Position numbers and translations under genes: made by a program. This document shows, piece by piece, positions 6,456 through 12,345 of a stretch of DNA of 12,345 nt; within the stretch, counting starts at the first letter, position 1, and every line of letters begins with the position of its first letter. The notes beneath the pieces are model-generated. The model did not search any database. It saw only the letters and a program-made list of their open reading frames with translations, and was not told the origin of the DNA. The stretch is taken from assembly GCA_937127205.1 (NCBI GenBank), contig CAKZLS010000238.1:1-12345 (forward strand), in the 5' to 3' direction. This DNA is from an uncultured Rhodospirillales bacterium (GTDB lineage: Bacteria; Pseudomonadota; Alphaproteobacteria; Rhodospirillales; Defluviicoccaceae).

Positions 6456-7577
6456 ATGCCGGTCACGTCGCCTTCGACGGACGCGGACCTCGAGTGCGTC
6501 CAACTGGTAAAGCGTTTCGGTGATTTCACCGCTGTGGACGACGTTTCGTTCACCATCGCCGAAGGGTCGTTTTTCTCCATCCTCGGTCCGTCCGGCTGCG
6601 GCAAGACCACGCTGCTGCGGATGATCGCCGGCTTCCAGCGGCCCGACGGCGGCGACATCCGGATCAAGGGCAAATCCATCGTTGCGCTGCCGCCCAACCG
6701 CCGTCCGGTCAACATGGTGTTCCAGCATCTGGCCCTGTTTCCGATGATGACGGTGGAGCAGAACATCGCCTATGGGCTGAAGCGTCGGAAGGCGTCCAGG
6801 GCCGAGATCGCGCGCAAGGTCGCCGCCGTGCTGGAACGCGTCGGATTGCCGGAACTGGCCGGCAAGCGGATCGACCAGCTTTCGGGGGGCCAAAAGCAAC
6901 GCATCGCCATCGCCCGGTGCCTGGTGCTGGAGCCGGCGCTGTTGCTGCTGGATGAGCCGCTGGGGGCCCTCGACCTCAAGCTCCGCGAGCGCCTGAAGGT
7001 GGAACTCAAGGAACTGCAGGCCCAGGTAGGCACTACATTCGCCTACATCACCCACGATCAGTCGGAGGCCCTGGTCATGTCCGATCAGGTTGCGGTGATG
7101 GATCGGGGCCGCTTCGTTCAGGTGGGCACCCCTCAACAGCTTTACTTCGAGCCGCGCACGGCGTTCGTCGCCGGTTTCGTCGGTGACAGCAACCGGTGGA
7201 GCGGCCGCGTCGAGGACACCAACGGGACCGAAGCGATCGTGATCACCACCAACGGATTGACGATGATCGCCACGCGGGCGGGCGAACCTGCGCTCTCCAA
7301 GGGCGATGCCGTGGACATTTTCGTCCGCCCCGAAGCCATTGTGCTCGGCCGGGACGCCGACGGCGCGGGCGGCTGCGAAAACCGGCTTCCGGGCCGCGTG
7401 GAGAGCCTTCTGTTCGACGGCGCTAACAGCCGGGTCATGGTGCGCCATCCGGCCACCGGCGGCGATATCATGGTGGCGCTGCCCCAGACGGGCGAGCTTA
7501 TGGGCCTCAGGCGGGGCGAGGACGTCTATCTCGGCTGGCGCGCGCGGCAAGCTACGTGTTTCGCGGCGGCACCATGA
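6456..7577 (+). CDS. ABC transporter ATP-binding protein (PotA/PotG-like)
   Basis: This cytoplasmic ATPase energises the importer. The 373-residue product has every motor motif: Walker A GPSGCGKTT (44-52), Q-loop Gln90 in FQHLALFP, signature LSGGQ (142-146), Walker B LLLLDEP (162-168), D-loop GALD (170-173) and H-loop His200 in ITHDQSEAL. The C-terminal 130 residues, with IFVRPEAIVLG, match the TOBE_2 regulatory domain typical of polyamine and related importers. The ATG at 6456 follows GGGAG by 4 bases. The TGA overlaps the next gene's ATG (ATGA), so translation is coupled. The enzyme looks fully active. Together with the neighbours it forms a complete importer. Confidence 0.95.
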   Translation: MPVTSPSTDADLECVQLVKRFGDFTAVDDVSFTIAEGSFFSILGPSGCGKTTLLRMIAGFQRPDGGDIRIKGKSIVALPPNRRPVNMVFQHLALFPMMTVEQNIAYGLKRRKASRAEIARKVAAVLERVGLPELAGKRIDQLSGGQKQRIAIARCLVLEPALLLLDEPLGALDLKLRERLKVELKELQAQVGTTFAYITHDQSEALVMSDQVAVMDRGRFVQVGTPQQLYFEPRTAFVAGFVGDSNRWSGRVEDTNGTEAIVITTNGLTMIATRAGEPALSKGDAVDIFVRPEAIVLGRDADGAGGCENRLPGRVESLLFDGANSRVMVRHPATGGDIMVALPQTGELMGLRRGEDVYLGWRARQATCFAAAP

Positions 7578-8437
7578 GCACACCCCCTCAGATCCGCCTC
7601 GGCCTCCTTCTCCTGTTCGCGCCCATCGTGTTCTGGTTGGCGTTGCTGGTGATCCTGCCGCATGTGGACATGCTGTTGATCTCACTCCGCGTTCGCGTCG
7701 CCCCCAGGGAGTATGCCACCAGTCTCGCCAACTATGCGGAGTTCTTCACCGAGCCGCTCTATTGGAACACGTTTGCGCGCACCGCCATCATGTCGGTCAC
7801 GGCCACGGTGATGACCCTGCTCATCGCTTTCCCGGTGTCCTACTACATCGCCAAAATGGTGCGCGGCCGGTCGAAGACGTTTCTTTTTCTTCTGTGCCTC
7901 ACGCCGTTTTGGGTCAGCGAGCTGGTGCGGACCTTCGGCTGGATGATCCTGCTCCGCGAAACCGGGATTGTCAGCTCTCTGCTGCTCTGGTCCGGCCTCA
8001 CCGACGCGCGGGTGGAACTGCTGTACAACGACGCCGCCATCATGGTCGGTTTGGTTTACACGTCCATGCTGTTCATGGTGGTGCCGCTGGTCACCACGCT
8101 CGACAGCCTCGACGACTCCCTGGTGGAGGCCGGTTACGATCTCGGCGGCAACAGTTTCACGGTGATGCGCCATATCGTCATTCCCCATGCCATGCCGGGC
8201 ATCGCGTCGGGCTCTATCGTCGTGTTCATGCTGACCCTCGGCAACTACCTGACGCCGAAGCTGCTGGGCGGCAAGGACAGCCTGTGGTTCACCGACCAGA
8301 TCTATACCCAGTTCATCACCCGGTTTAACTGGGAGCTCGGCTCGGCGTTCGGGTTTTTGCTGCTGGTGCTGTCGTCGGCGATTGTCTGGATCGGGCTGAA
8401 GCTGTCCGGCCAGACCCTGTCGGCGACGGTGCGCTGA
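7574..8437 (+). CDS. ABC transporter permease, PotB/PotH-like
   Basis: This is the first of two inner-membrane channel subunits (287 residues). About six transmembrane helices are visible by hydrophobicity, near residues 9-29, 69-92, 102-126, 152-174, 208-228 and 256-276. The EAA coupling loop that docks on the ATPase is EAGYDLGGNS (185-194) followed by IVIPHAMPGI (201-210). SELVRTFGWM and GNYLTPKLLGG are typical of the PotB/PotH group. I chose the ATG at 7574 because it overlaps the ATPase stop. The ORF extends only six codons upstream, starting in the ATPase gene. It pairs with the next permease as a heterodimer. Confidence 0.94.
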   Translation: MSTPPQIRLGLLLLFAPIVFWLALLVILPHVDMLLISLRVRVAPREYATSLANYAEFFTEPLYWNTFARTAIMSVTATVMTLLIAFPVSYYIAKMVRGRSKTFLFLLCLTPFWVSELVRTFGWMILLRETGIVSSLLLWSGLTDARVELLYNDAAIMVGLVYTSMLFMVVPLVTTLDSLDDSLVEAGYDLGGNSFTVMRHIVIPHAMPGIASGSIVVFMLTLGNYLTPKLLGGKDSLWFTDQIYTQFITRFNWELGSAFGFLLLVLSSAIVWIGLKLSGQTLSATVR

Positions 8438-8439
8438 CC

Positions 8440-9300
8440 ATGATACCGTCCATTCCGCAGCCGCCCGCGTTCCGGGTTGCCTACGGCGCCTACGTAACCC
8501 TGTTCTTTCTTTATTTGATTGCGCCGCTGGTGGTGGTCGCGGCATTCGCCTTCAACGACTCGTTGTTTCCGTCACTGCCATGGAACGGTTTCACCCTCGA
8601 CTGGTTCTTCGGCGATCGACAACCCCGGCTCGGGCTGTTTCACGATCATCCCCTTCTCCGCAGCATCGGCGTTTCGGCTTTCGTCGCGGTCTGGGTTTCG
8701 GTGCTCTCCGTCGCTGCCGGCACCTGCAACGCCTTCCTGTTCGAGCGCGAGACCTTTCCGTTCCGGGATCTTCTGTATGTGCTGATGCTGGCGCCGCTGG
8801 TGATCCCCGGGGTCATTCTCGGCATTTCCATCCTGGTCTTTTCCAACACCGTGATCAATTCCGTGGACGCGGTTTTAGGCGTGGAGATTGATGCCTTGCG
8901 GCCTGGGTTGCTCCTGGTGGTGCTGGGCCAGTTCGCGTTTCTGACCACCATCACCACGCTTGTCATCTCGGCCCGCCTTCGCAAGTTCGACGTCTCGCTG
9001 GAAGAAGCGGCCTCCAATCTCGGCGCCACCCGGATGACCGCCATCCGGACCGTCACTATCCCGTATCTGAAGCCGGCGCTGGTGGGGGCGGGGATCGTCG
9101 CGTTCCTGATGTCCTTCGAGAACTTCAACACCACCCTCATGCTGGTGGGCTCGGACGCGCCGCTGACCATCACCATGTACGACCGCTTGCGCGAGGGCTC
9201 CACACCCGTGCTCAACGCGGTTTCGCTGCTGTTGATGGTGGTGTCGGGCGTGTTGGGCTTGATCAGCATTTTCGTGCAACGGGACCGAACCGCGCCATAG
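8440..9300 (+). CDS. ABC transporter permease, PotC/PotI-like
   Basis: This is the second channel subunit (286 residues), starting 2 bases after the first permease stops. About six membrane helices are visible, near 16-38, 78-101, 112-136, 155-177, 213-235 and 257-279. The EAA loop is EEAASNLGAT (188-197) followed by VTIPYLKPAL (205-214), then SFENFNTTLML, the counterpart of the usual SFDDF segment. The periplasmic loop at 55-70 (WFFGDRQPRLGLFHDH) is somewhat longer than I expect for the family. It is the last gene of the importer operon. No convincing terminator was found before the minus-strand toxin-antitoxin remnant. Confidence 0.93.
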   Translation: MIPSIPQPPAFRVAYGAYVTLFFLYLIAPLVVVAAFAFNDSLFPSLPWNGFTLDWFFGDRQPRLGLFHDHPLLRSIGVSAFVAVWVSVLSVAAGTCNAFLFERETFPFRDLLYVLMLAPLVIPGVILGISILVFSNTVINSVDAVLGVEIDALRPGLLLVVLGQFAFLTTITTLVISARLRKFDVSLEEAASNLGATRMTAIRTVTIPYLKPALVGAGIVAFLMSFENFNTTLMLVGSDAPLTITMYDRLREGSTPVLNAVSLLLMVVSGVLGLISIFVQRDRTAP

Positions 9301-9336
9301 CAAGCCCCACCAACCCGCGGCCAGGCGAGGCGTTTT

Positions 9337-9346
9337 ACTGCGCAGT
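9337..9346. repeat. 10-bp palindrome ACTGCGCAGT
   Basis: A perfect 10-bp palindrome lies in the 48-bp gap between the permease stop and the end of the decayed toxin. On the minus strand it is followed by AAAA and on the plus strand by GATTAG, so it is not a standard terminator in either direction. It could be chance or part of the insertion junction of the toxin-antitoxin locus. Confidence 0.25.
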
Positions 9347-9348
9347 GA

Positions 9349-9657
9349 TTAGTCCTGATCCGCCCCGAACATGGCGATCGTATCCCGTGACCCATGAACC
9401 ACCCGGACGATGATGAGCGCGGTTTGCGTAGCTTGTTAGTAGATCACATAGTCCCGGTGAAAATGCGCCCGCAGGCCGGGAGCTATGGTGTCGCGGCGCG
9501 GTCCAAGCTCCGGATGGTGGCGCAGGGGTTCAAATTTCTGTTCGACGCGCCGGACAAACGCGGTCGCCGTTTCCGGGGAGCTTTCAGCGATAGAAGACCA
9601 GATTTCGGCAAGATCTTCTTCGGCTTGTTAGGTTACCTGGAGGGTGAGCGGTCGGAT
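9349..9657 (-). pseudogene. parE: ParE/RelE-type toxin, degenerate (two in-frame TAA stops, no start)
   Basis: Reading the minus strand through two stops gives about 102 codons of ParE-like protein, the usual size. Readable blocks are QAEEDLAEIWSSIAESSPET, FVRRVEQKFEPLRHHPELG, GLRAHFHRDYVIY and VRVVHGSRDTIAMFG, with the conserved RVVHGSRD ending. In-frame TAA codons stand at 9628-9630 (after LQVT) and 9436-9438 (after DYVIY), both where ParE proteins often have tyrosine or another aromatic. There is no ATG, GTG or TTG at the expected start; the codon at 9655-9657 is ATC, 5 bases after a GGAAG. No frameshift is needed. It overlaps the end of the antitoxin gene, as usual for parDE. ParE toxins act on gyrase; this copy should make no functional toxin unless the stops are sequencing errors. 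Confidence 0.82.
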
Positions 9658-9923
9658 CGCTTCCGTCTCCCTTTATCGATAATCCGCTCAGCGTCGAAGT
9701 CCTGCACGCGCCCGGCCTCGATATCGTCGATACCAACCTGAATCTCGGCGCGCAGTTCGTTGAGCTGACGTTCTCGCACCATGCGTTTGTGCCGCCATTC
9801 GCGCAGGGCCTCGCGGATAATCTCGCTGCTCGAAGCGTATTCTCCGGAGTTGACCGCGCCCTTGACGACATGGGCCATTTCAGAAGTCAGGGTGATGGTT
9901 AGACGCTCGATATTGCTGCTCAT
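9633..9923 (-). CDS. parD: ParD-like ribbon-helix-helix antitoxin
   Basis: This 96-residue protein has an N-terminal strand RLTITLTSEM (7-16) followed by GEYASSSEIIREALREW (27-43), the ribbon-helix-helix signature of the ParD/CopG antitoxin class. The charged C-terminal part (about 45-96) should be the toxin-binding tail. In the intact system it would bind and neutralise ParE and repress its own operon. The start at 9923 has GTGAGG 5 bases upstream. The reading frame is intact and the coding pattern unbroken, while the partner toxin is a pseudogene. It may therefore be an orphan antitoxin, able to bind DNA or neutralise a related toxin elsewhere. That last role is speculation. Confidence 0.88.
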   Translation of the reverse strand: MSSNIERLTITLTSEMAHVVKGAVNSGEYASSSEIIREALREWRHKRMVRERQLNELRAEIQVGIDDIEAGRVQDFDAERIIDKGRRKRSDRSPSR

Positions 9924-9937
9924 ATAGGCCTCACGAA

Positions 9938-9963
9938 ATCATATTTTATCATAATTTATCATA
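9938..9963. promoter_or_regulatory. Three ATCATA repeats at 10-bp spacing (probable ParD operator)
   Basis: ATCATA occurs at 9938, 9948 and 9958, exactly 10 bp apart and so on about the same helical face. The repeats are TATGAT on the parD strand. They overlap the predicted parD -10 region, where ribbon-helix-helix antitoxins usually bind as iterated dimers to repress their own operon. The repeats are seen; ParD binding is inferred. Confidence 0.55.
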
Positions 9964-9981
9964 CTAATTGAGGTTTGTCAT
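9953..9981 (-). promoter_or_regulatory. Candidate parD promoter
   Basis: On the minus strand, -35 ATGACA (9976-9981) and -10 TAAATT (9953-9958) are separated by 17 bp, in a clearly AT-rich patch within GC-rich DNA. The -10 overlaps the repeat array, fitting autorepression. Two TATGAT hexamers are also possible -10 boxes, but their spacing is poor. Confidence 0.45.
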
Positions 9982-10027
9982 TTTTTGGGTCGTGGGTGGC
10001 GTTGCTCTGGGGAAATCGAACCGCGCC

Positions 10028-10056
10028 TTGTTCCTCGGTCGGTTCCGATCTAACAT
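10028..10056 (+). promoter_or_regulatory. Weak candidate promoter for the amidohydrolase-TRAP cluster
   Basis: TTGTTC (10028-10033) and TAACAT (10051-10056) are 17 bp apart, 30 bp before the TTG start. Both boxes are poor consensus matches (three and four of six). It is listed because a promoter is expected here, at the head of the plus-strand cluster. Confidence 0.2.
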
Positions 10057-10070
10057 CCGCGCCAGTCTGA

Positions 10071-10080
10071 GGGAGGAAGG
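10071..10080 (+). promoter_or_regulatory. Ribosome binding site fixing a TTG start
   Basis: GGGAGGAAGG is a strong purine-rich Shine-Dalgarno sequence ending 5 bases before the TTG at 10086. No ATG or GTG stands at a comparable distance in this frame, which supports TTG as the real start codon. Confidence 0.65.
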
Positions 10081-10085
10081 CAACT

Positions 10086-10889
10086 TTGGGGACGACCGGG
10101 CGTACGGCCAGACACGATTTCACGGCCAACGACGTCGTCGACGTGATCAACCCTCTGGGCCCAGGGGATTTCGTTCTTGTTTGCGAACACGCCTCCAATG
10201 CTATTCCCGCCGAATTCAACAACCTGGGCCTGACTGCCGCCGACCTGGAGACGCATATCGCCTGGGACATTGGCGCGTTGCCGGTGGCACGGGAGATGGC
10301 CCGGCTGCTCGACGCGCCGCTGGTGGCGCCCCGCGTTTCTCGCCTCGTTGTCGACTGTAACCGCGCCATGGACGCGCTGGACCTTGTTCCCGTCCGCAGC
10401 GAGACCGTGGACATCCCCGGCAACGCCGGTCTAGACGATGACCAGCGCCGGGAGCGGATCGAGCGGTACTCCCGGCTTTTTCACGATGCTGTGTCGGCGT
10501 GTCTCGACGTGCGCACATCCGGGCTGCGCCCGCCGGTGCTGTTGACCATCCATTCCTTTACGCCGGTCTACGCGGGCCGGAAAAGGGACGTACAACTGGG
10601 CATTCTCCATGACACGGACACCCGGTTTGCCGACTCGTTGCTGGCGGCCTTGGAAGCCGAGGTTCCGTTGGTGATCCGCCGCAATGAGCCCTATGGTCCC
10701 CGGGACGGTGTCGCCCATACGCTCGCCACCCACGGAATCCGGCGGGGATTGCTCAATGCGATGATCGAGATCCGCAACGACTTGATCGCATCGCCCGATG
10801 CCCAGCGGGTAATGGCGGCTCTGCTGTCGTATTCAGCCGTCAAGGCGCTGGCGGCCGAGGCCGCCACCGTTTCCGAGGATATCCATTGA
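10086..10889 (+). CDS. N-formylglutamate amidohydrolase family protein
   Basis: The family hydrolyses N-formyl-glutamate to formate and glutamate, the last step of one histidine breakdown route; many members act on other formyl or amide substrates. The 267-residue product has CEHASN (33-38), DIGA (61-64), SRLVVDCNR (85-93), IHSFTP (155-160), RNEPYGPRDG (199-208) and EIRNDLI (228-234). Glu34, His35 and His156 are likely metal or catalytic residues. Length is normal and no signal peptide is seen, so it should be cytosolic. Translation starts at TTG 10086 behind a strong ribosome site. No other hut genes are nearby. It stands 10 bases before a TRAP transporter gene, which suggests that it processes the imported compound rather than serving histidine breakdown. 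Confidence 0.88.
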   Translation: MGTTGRTARHDFTANDVVDVINPLGPGDFVLVCEHASNAIPAEFNNLGLTAADLETHIAWDIGALPVAREMARLLDAPLVAPRVSRLVVDCNRAMDALDLVPVRSETVDIPGNAGLDDDQRRERIERYSRLFHDAVSACLDVRTSGLRPPVLLTIHSFTPVYAGRKRDVQLGILHDTDTRFADSLLAALEAEVPLVIRRNEPYGPRDGVAHTLATHGIRRGLLNAMIEIRNDLIASPDAQRVMAALLSYSAVKALAAEAATVSEDIH

Positions 10890-10899
10890 GACCGTTTGC

Positions 10900-11439
10900 A
10901 TGCCGCCCATCATCCTGAAATATGTCCGCTTCGTGGATCGCCTCAACCGCGTGATCGGCCGGTTGGCCATGCTGTTGATCTTCGCGATGATCGGCATCCT
11001 GCTCTATTCGTCCATCACCAAGACCTTCTTCCTGCCGTCGCTGTGGACGCTGGAGATGGCCCAGTTCGTTATGGTCGCGTTCTACCTGCTCGGCGGCGGC
11101 TATTCCCTGCAACTGGACTCCCATGTGCGCATGGATCTGCTCTATGGCCGATGGTCGCCGCGAACCCGCGCCATCATCGACGTATTCACCGTTTTCTTCC
11201 TGCTGTTCTATTTGGTGTTGCTGCTCTACGGCGGCTTTTCCAGCACGGCCTACGCGCTGAAATACGGTGAAGAGAGCTACTCGGCGTGGGCGCCGAGCAT
11301 GGCGCCCATCAAGATCATCATGTGTATCGGCATTTTCCTCATGCTGCTGCAGGCCATTGCCATGTTTTTCAGGGATTTGGCGACGGTCATGGGGAGGCCC
11401 ATCGCGGGCGCGCACCTGGACGAGGTGACCTTAGTATGA
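10900..11439 (+). CDS. TRAP transporter small membrane subunit (DctQ-type)
   Basis: This is the small inner-membrane subunit of a tripartite, ion-driven TRAP importer (179 residues). Four hydrophobic helices are visible near 16-38, 53-71, 93-113 and 136-157. Conserved features are LWTLEMAQF (48-56), LGGGYSLQLDSHVRMDLLY (64-82) and SYSAWAPSMAPIK (126-138). The last segment resembles the group annotated for mannitol/chloroaromatic-type substrates, though such labels predict substrate poorly. It starts 10 bases after the amidohydrolase gene with a weak ribosome site, so coupling is likely. Its TGA (11437-11439) overlaps an ATG that opens a five-codon mini-ORF before the real large-subunit start. 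Confidence 0.92.
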   Translation: MPPIILKYVRFVDRLNRVIGRLAMLLIFAMIGILLYSSITKTFFLPSLWTLEMAQFVMVAFYLLGGGYSLQLDSHVRMDLLYGRWSPRTRAIIDVFTVFFLLFYLVLLLYGGFSSTAYALKYGEESYSAWAPSMAPIKIIMCIGIFLMLLQAIAMFFRDLATVMGRPIAGAHLDEVTLV

Positions 11440-11463
11440 GCTACGGGGTATGAGCTACGGCGT
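11436..11463 (+). repeat. 14-bp imperfect tandem duplication of the TRAP large-subunit start
   Basis: atgagctacggggt (11436-11449) is followed directly by atgagctacggcgt (11450-11463), identical at 13 of 14 bases. The first copy opens a mini-ORF, MSYGV, with its ATG overlapping the small-subunit TGA. Its own TGA (11451-11453) overlaps the ATG of the second copy at 11450, which opens the large-subunit frame. Confidence 0.85.
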
Positions 11464-12345
11464 GATCGCTCTGACTATGTTCTCGTCGATGATCGTGATG
11501 CTGCTCACCGGCCAGCGGATCTTCGCGGCCATCGGCTTCGTCGCCGCGGCATCGGCTTTGCTGCTGTGGGGCGATGGCGGGTCCGAAATCGCCTTCAGCG
11601 CCGCCATCAAGCTGATGAAGTGGTATCCGCTGCTGACCTTGCCGCTGTTCATCTACATGGGGTATGTGCTGTCGGAGTCGGGGATCGCCGACGATCTCTA
11701 CCGCATGTTCCACGTCTGGATGGGGCCGCTCCGGGGCGGCCTCGCCATCGGCACCATCGGCCTGATGGTGGCCATCTCGGCGATGAACGGGTTGAGCGTC
11801 GCCGGCATGGCCATCGGTGCCAGCATCGCGCTGCCGGAGCTGCTGCGCCGAGGCTACGACAAGATCATGGTCACCGGCGTCATCCAGGCCGGCAGTTCGC
11901 TGGGCATCCTGGTGCCGCCCAGCGTGGTGCTGGTGCTTTACGGCATGATCGCCCGCCAGCCGGTGGGGCAACTGTGGCTGGCCGGGGTGTTCCCCGGATT
12001 GATGATGGCCGCTCTGTTTATTCTCTACATCGTCGTCCGCTGCAGGTTTCAGCCGCACCTCGGACCGGCGTTGCCGAAAGAAGAGCGGAACATCGGCTGG
12101 GCCGAGAAGCTGCGTCTGCTCCGCGCCGGGATCCTGCCGCTGGTGATCTTCTTCTGCATGACCGGGCTGTTCGTAATGGGCGTCACCAGCTTGGTGGAAA
12201 GCTCGGCAGTGGGGGCGACGGCGGCGACCATTGCCGCGCTGATCCGCGGCCGCCTGAGCTGGCGGCTGATGGAAGTGGTCTCCCGAAAGACGCTGGCCAT
12301 CAGTTGCATGTTCATGTGGATCATCATGGCGGCGCTCTGTTTCGG
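11450..12345 (+). CDS. TRAP transporter large membrane subunit (DctM-type), partial at 3' end
   Basis: This is the channel-forming subunit of the TRAP importer; 298 codons are present and the gene runs off the window. Relatives are about 430-450 residues, so roughly a third is missing. The protein is almost wholly hydrophobic. It carries the family block MNGLSVAGMAIGASIALPEL (112-131), then LLRRGYDK (131-138), AGSSLGILVPPSVVLVLYG (147-165) with the PPS motif, and LVESSAVGATAA (248-259). I chose the ATG at 11450 because the family N-terminus, with MLLTGQRIFAAIG, follows in this frame; the ATG at 11436 stops after five codons. The extracytoplasmic binding protein that TRAP systems need is not in the window and may lie just downstream. 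Confidence 0.93.
   Translation, partial: MSYGVIALTMFSSMIVMLLTGQRIFAAIGFVAAASALLLWGDGGSEIAFSAAIKLMKWYPLLTLPLFIYMGYVLSESGIADDLYRMFHVWMGPLRGGLAIGTIGLMVAISAMNGLSVAGMAIGASIALPELLRRGYDKIMVTGVIQAGSSLGILVPPSVVLVLYGMIARQPVGQLWLAGVFPGLMMAALFILYIVVRCRFQPHLGPALPKEERNIGWAEKLRLLRAGILPLVIFFCMTGLFVMGVTSLVESSAVGATAATIAALIRGRLSWRLMEVVSRKTLAISCMFMWIIMAALCF

Noticed and set aside
9436..9630. Recoding of TAA as tyrosine in the toxin gene
   Set aside because: TAA also appears to end the dehydrogenase and antitoxin genes in this window, and the toxin also lacks a normal start codon. Ordinary pseudogene decay is simpler.
9394..9741. 115-codon plus-strand ORF
   Set aside because: It lies opposite the ParE remnant and the end of the antitoxin gene. 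The minus-strand reading matches known families; this one does not.

Overview
The window is GC-rich bacterial DNA, apart from a few short AT-rich promoter patches. Gene content and order suggest an alphaproteobacterium, most likely of the Rhodospirillales. This placement is inferred from protein style and synteny: a chorismate mutase-like gene, a hisC-type aminotransferase and a tyrC-type dehydrogenase stand together, divergent from metX. There is no rRNA, tRNA, CRISPR array, insertion sequence or phage gene.

Layout: 1-227 has no convincing gene but holds two strong hairpin-forming inverted repeats. metX (228-1415, minus) makes the activated homoserine ester for methionine synthesis. After a 166-bp divergent promoter region, a tightly spaced plus-strand operon (1582-4476) encodes a chorismate mutase-like protein, a HisC-family aminotransferase and a prephenate/arogenate dehydrogenase, a plausible route from chorismate to tyrosine. 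A YqgE/AlgH-family gene with an unusual signal peptide (4485-5111, minus) converges on it with an 8-bp gap.

At 5314-9300 lies a complete plus-strand ABC importer of the polyamine family: periplasmic binding protein, ATPase and two permeases. The last three genes are overlapping or nearly so. A small minus-strand toxin-antitoxin locus follows (about 9349-9981). Its ParD-like antitoxin is intact and has an AT-rich promoter with three 10-bp-spaced repeats. Its ParE toxin is a pseudogene with two in-frame TAA codons and no recognisable start.

From 10086 a plus-strand cluster encodes an N-formylglutamate amidohydrolase-family enzyme followed by the small and large membrane subunits of a TRAP transporter; the large subunit runs off the window. 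The junction of the two TRAP genes carries a 14-bp tandem duplication of the start region, producing a five-codon mini-ORF between them.

Most of the window is ordinary metabolism and transport. I found no convincing new multi-gene system. The observations most worth a second look are the decayed toxin beside a live-looking antitoxin, the duplicated TRAP start region, the P-protein-like chorismate mutase with a degenerate C-terminal part, and the signal peptide on the YqgE protein.
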